Below are positions 6,213 to 7,978 of a stretch of 7,978 nt of DNA, piece by piece (the stretch's first letter is position 1; the number at the start of each line of letters is the position of its first letter). Source of the DNA: JAYEJW01 sp034716535 (GTDB taxonomy: Bacteria > Pseudomonadota > Gammaproteobacteria > Chromatiales > Chromatiaceae); NCBI GenBank assembly GCA_034716535.1, contig JAYEJW010000486.1, positions 1-7,978 of the forward strand. Direction: 5' to 3'. Under the pieces are notes generated by a model. It did not search any database and was not told where the DNA came from. It saw nothing but the letters and a program-made list of their open reading frames with translations. The position numbers and the translations under genes are program-made.

Positions 6213-6986
6213 TCAGGACGCCTGCCGACGGGTGCCGAGGACGATGTTGCGGGCGTGAAGGTCGTTGAGCAGCTGGTGTCCCGCTTCCATGACCTGTGCC
6301 GGTCGCGGATGCTTCAGCTCCTGGGCGATCCGTTTCACCGTTTCATGACCCGTCCAATCGGGGTTTTCTTGCAGCAGCTGCAGCAGGCGCTGGGTGACCG
6401 CGTTGATCACAAGAAATTCCACTTCGTCCTGGCGGGACCGGTAGACAACCAGGTGCGTCGGCTCCTCGCCCGGCTGATCGGGCAGAAAGTCCGGTCCGAT
6501 GCGGTGGACCGGGAAACGATAGCTCAGGTTCCAGGCCAGCGGGGAGAGCACCGGCACATCCGCCATGAGGTCGCCGTTCGGATCGGCGCCGTCCGGATCC
6601 GCGGATTCGTTGCTGACGGAGAGCGCCAGCTCCACCCACTCGTAATGAGCGAGCTCGATCAGAAACGGTGGGTCTCGGGGCTCGGATTCGTGCTCGTTCT
6701 GCAGGTAATCGAGAAACTCCTGTCCGATCTCCAGAAACAGCGGCGTCTCACAGCGGTGCTTGACGAAGAAGTCACGCACCATGCCGTGCCAGTGCTCGTC
6801 GGCGAGAAGCTTGCGTAGAACAGGGAAGTTGGCGGCGAGCAGCGACTCCAGGTTGTTGTAGAAGAGCTCGCGGTAAATCGCCATACGCCGATCCTCCACA
6901 TCTGCCGGCCGTTGGCGGTGTGCCGGGTCGCGGATGTGGGCGGCGAATTCGTACTGCCGACGGATGAATGCAGGCTGCTCAGACAT
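6213..6986 (-). CDS. hvfC: HvfC-type RiPP maturation partner (DUF2063)
   Basis: 257 aa, cytosolic. The N-terminal DUF2063 domain (PF09836, about 8-125) shows its hallmarks: [18 protein letters not shown] (33-50), [14 protein letters not shown] (53-66) and [15 protein letters not shown] (108-122). A second domain (about 145-250) starts with [14 protein letters not shown] and carries the HLVVYR strand (178-183). An acidic linker rich in Asp and Gly (about 125-143) joins them. Proteins of this type are the obligate partners of DUF692/MNIO enzymes; they bind the precursor peptide and present it to the iron enzyme. The start codon ATG at 6984-6986 overlaps the hvfB stop by 8 nt and has no good ribosome site, so translation is probably coupled to hvfB and the two made in similar amounts. 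Older annotations call such proteins putative DNA-binding proteins; nothing here supports that. Confidence 0.93.
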   Translation of the reverse strand: MSEQPAFIRRQYEFAAHIRDPAHRQRPADVEDRRMAIYRELFYNNLESLLAANFPVLRKLLADEHWHGMVRDFFVKHRCETPLFLEIGQEFLDYLQNEHESEPRDPPFLIELAHYEWVELALSVSNESADPDGADPNGDLMADVPVLSPLAWNLSYRFPVHRIGPDFLPDQPGEEPTHLVVYRSRQDEVEFLVINAVTQRLLQLLQENPDWTGHETVKRIAQELKHPRPAQVMEAGHQLLNDLHARNIVLGTRRQAS

Positions 6987-7836
6987 GTGAGGCGCGCCCC
7001 CGGCCGGTCCCTTGGTGACCGTGTTGCAGGGCAGAGATGGTGCTGACCTCGGTCACCAGTTCGTCCAGCGGCGGGATGTTGAAGTCGCGCTCCAGCAGGG
7101 TGGGGAAGACGCCGAAGCGCTCGTAAGCCTTCTCCAGCAGGCTCCAGACCGGATCGATGACATCTGCGCCGTGGGTATCCACCCGCAGGTCCTCAGCCTC
7201 CTCGTAATGTCCGGCTATGTGCGCGTAGACGATGCGCTCACCGGGAAGGCGGGTGAGGAAGTCCAGGGGATCGTACCGGTGATTGATGCTGTTGACGTAG
7301 ATGTTGTTGACGTCGAGCAGCAGACCGCAGTCGGCTTCGGCGAGCACGGCGTTGACGAAGTCGATCTCGGACATCTCCTGCCCCGGGGCGCCGTAGTAGG
7401 AGACATTCTCCAGGGCGATACGCCGTTCCAGGATGTCCTGAACCTGGCGCACGCGCCCCGCCACGTGGTGCACCGCCTCCTCGGTGAAGGGGATGGGCAT
7501 CAGGTCGTAGAGGTGGCCGTCGTCGGAGCAATAGCTCAGATGCTCCGTGTAGGTGCGGATCTGGTGCTCGTCCAGAAACGCCTTGATGCGCTTGACGAAT
7601 GTGACGTCGAGGGGGGCCGGCGAGCCGATGGACAGGGACAGACCATGACAGACAAAAGGGAAGCGCTCCGTCATGGTCCGAAACCGGCGCCCGTAGCGCC
7701 CGCCTATTCCGATCCAGTTCTCGGGGGCGACTTCCCAGAAGTCGACCTGGTCGGGGGGCTGCTCGGCCGCGGCGTCGATGAAAGAGCGCCGCAGACCGAG
7801 ACCGGCGCCATGAACGGGGAATCTCATTGTGCTCAT
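6979..7836 (-). CDS. hvfB: HvfB-type MNIO peptide maturase (DUF692)
   Basis: 285 aa, TIM-barrel multinuclear non-heme iron oxidase (PF05114, the MbnB superfamily). With its partner HvfC, the H. influenzae homologue oxidises Cys in EGKCG motifs of HvfA to oxazolone/thioamide groups. Family blocks visible in order: [11 protein letters not shown] (31-41), [13 protein letters not shown] (61-73), YTEHLSY (96-102), [12 protein letters not shown] (141-152), [15 protein letters not shown] (172-186), YAHIAGH (204-210), DTHGADV (220-226) and LLERDFNIP (247-255). Likely iron ligands, by family analogy, are H64, H99, E143, D175, H206, H210, D220, H222 and E249; none is replaced, so the enzyme should be active. 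The start may be ATG 7836 or ATG 7827 (three codons later); neither has a strong ribosome site. With the hvfA stop only 16 nt upstream, translational coupling is likely. The gene overlaps hvfC by 8 nt. Confidence 0.95.
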   Translation of the reverse strand: MSTMRFPVHGAGLGLRRSFIDAAAEQPPDQVDFWEVAPENWIGIGGRYGRRFRTMTERFPFVCHGLSLSIGSPAPLDVTFVKRIKAFLDEHQIRTYTEHLSYCSDDGHLYDLMPIPFTEEAVHHVAGRVRQVQDILERRIALENVSYYGAPGQEMSEIDFVNAVLAEADCGLLLDVNNIYVNSINHRYDPLDFLTRLPGERIVYAHIAGHYEEAEDLRVDTHGADVIDPVWSLLEKAYERFGVFPTLLERDFNIPPLDELVTEVSTISALQHGHQGTGRGRASHV

Positions 7837-7852
7837 GGCTGGTCAGAGAGGA

Positions 7853-7978
7853 CTACTTGCTGCCGCCGCACTTACCCTCGCCGCACTTTCCTTCTTTGGC
7901 GCCCTTGTCGCCGCCGCACTTACCCTCGCCGCACTTGCCCTCTTTGGCGGCCTTGTCGCCGCCGCATTTGCCCTCGCC
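7853..7978 (-). CDS. hvfA: HvfA-type copper-binding RiPP precursor, C-terminal part (start outside window)
   Basis: The last 41 codons and TAG of a gene entering from the right edge. The visible peptide is a tandem array with unit GEGKCGGDK(A/G)AKEGKC, two full copies and a final half copy ending GEGKCGGSK. It contains five EGKCG motifs, each with one Cys, and no other Cys. EGKCG is the motif modified by HvfB/HvfC in HvfA-family precursors, giving an oxazolone/thioamide copper ligand; the following gene is that enzyme. The product is expected to be exported (members carry an N-terminal signal peptide, not visible here) and to bind copper in the periplasm. Promoter, signal peptide, total length and further repeats lie outside the window. 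The main alternative, an unmodified Cys-rich metal-binding protein, is unlikely given the adjacent hvfB and hvfC. Confidence 0.93.
   Translation of the reverse strand, partial: GEGKCGGDKAAKEGKCGEGKCGGDKGAKEGKCGEGKCGGSK
7853..7978 (-). repeat. 48-bp tandem repeat inside hvfA
   Basis: The coding DNA repeats with a 48-bp period (16 codons): 7931-7978, 7883-7930 and a partial copy 7853-7882. Copies differ mainly at silent positions (GGC/GGA, AAG/AAA, GAG/GAA, GGC/GGT) and at one Ala/Gly codon. Protein conservation with silent drift suggests selection on the motif. The array runs to the window edge, so the copy number is unknown. Confidence 0.9.

Noticed and set aside
6177..6818. 213-codon plus-strand frame opposite hvfC
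   Set aside because: It is antisense to a clear DUF2063 protein, with no family features of its own.
7853..7978. CRISPR-like array at the right edge
   Set aside because: The 48-bp repeats are contiguous, in frame, with silent differences and no spacers. They encode the EGKCG peptide repeats.
5534..7978. Bufferin-type (BufA/BufB) or methanobactin operon instead of hvf
   Set aside because: The precursor shows EGKCG repeats as in HvfA, not the DUF2282-type bufferin precursor or a short methanobactin peptide, and no methanobactin-type transport or aminotransferase genes are present.

Overview
The window looks like a GC-rich gammaproteobacterial chromosome. The base composition, the SthA remnant whose sequence closely follows enterobacterial/pseudomonad SthA, and two secreted aromatic-rich proteins reminiscent of sulfur-globule proteins would fit a sulfur-oxidising Chromatiales/Ectothiorhodospiraceae-type organism. 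The genus is a guess. Except for a short gene tail at the left edge, every gene I can support lies on the minus strand.

Layout, left to right. (1) 3-110: C-terminal tail of an unidentified plus-strand gene. (2) 234-1704: a two-gene minus-strand unit with a good sigma70-like promoter (1677-1704), a small secreted protein (1314-1613), a larger secreted Met/Pro/Ala-rich protein (294-1226), and a textbook intrinsic terminator (234-267). (3) 1832-2101: the intact last ~89 codons of soluble pyridine nucleotide transhydrogenase (sthA) with no front end, followed by 256 bp I cannot assign. (4) 2358-4778: an 806-aa Lon-family ATP-dependent protease of the AAA_32/LonB-like type. (5) 4896-5330: a small host-attachment (PF10116) family protein, with several hairpins around it. 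(6) 5534-7978: a four-gene copper-RiPP operon of the hvf type, running off the right edge.

The most interesting system is the hvf operon, read right to left: hvfA (precursor peptide, only its 3' end visible, five EGKCG core motifs in a 16-residue repeat), hvfB (DUF692/MNIO peptide maturase), hvfC (DUF2063 partner protein, overlapping hvfB by 8 nt) and hvfX (DoxX-like four-helix membrane protein). In this family HvfB, with HvfC as peptide-binding partner, is known to oxidise the Cys of EGKCG motifs to oxazolone/thioamide groups that bind copper. The visible repeats predict a multi-site copper-binding peptide. HvfX is expected to be a membrane accessory; its exact job is not settled.

The Met-rich secreted protein at the other end of the window (about 35 Met in 288 mature residues, no Cys) is either a sulfur-globule-type envelope protein or, as an alternative, a methionine-type periplasmic copper binder. 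The sequence alone does not decide this.
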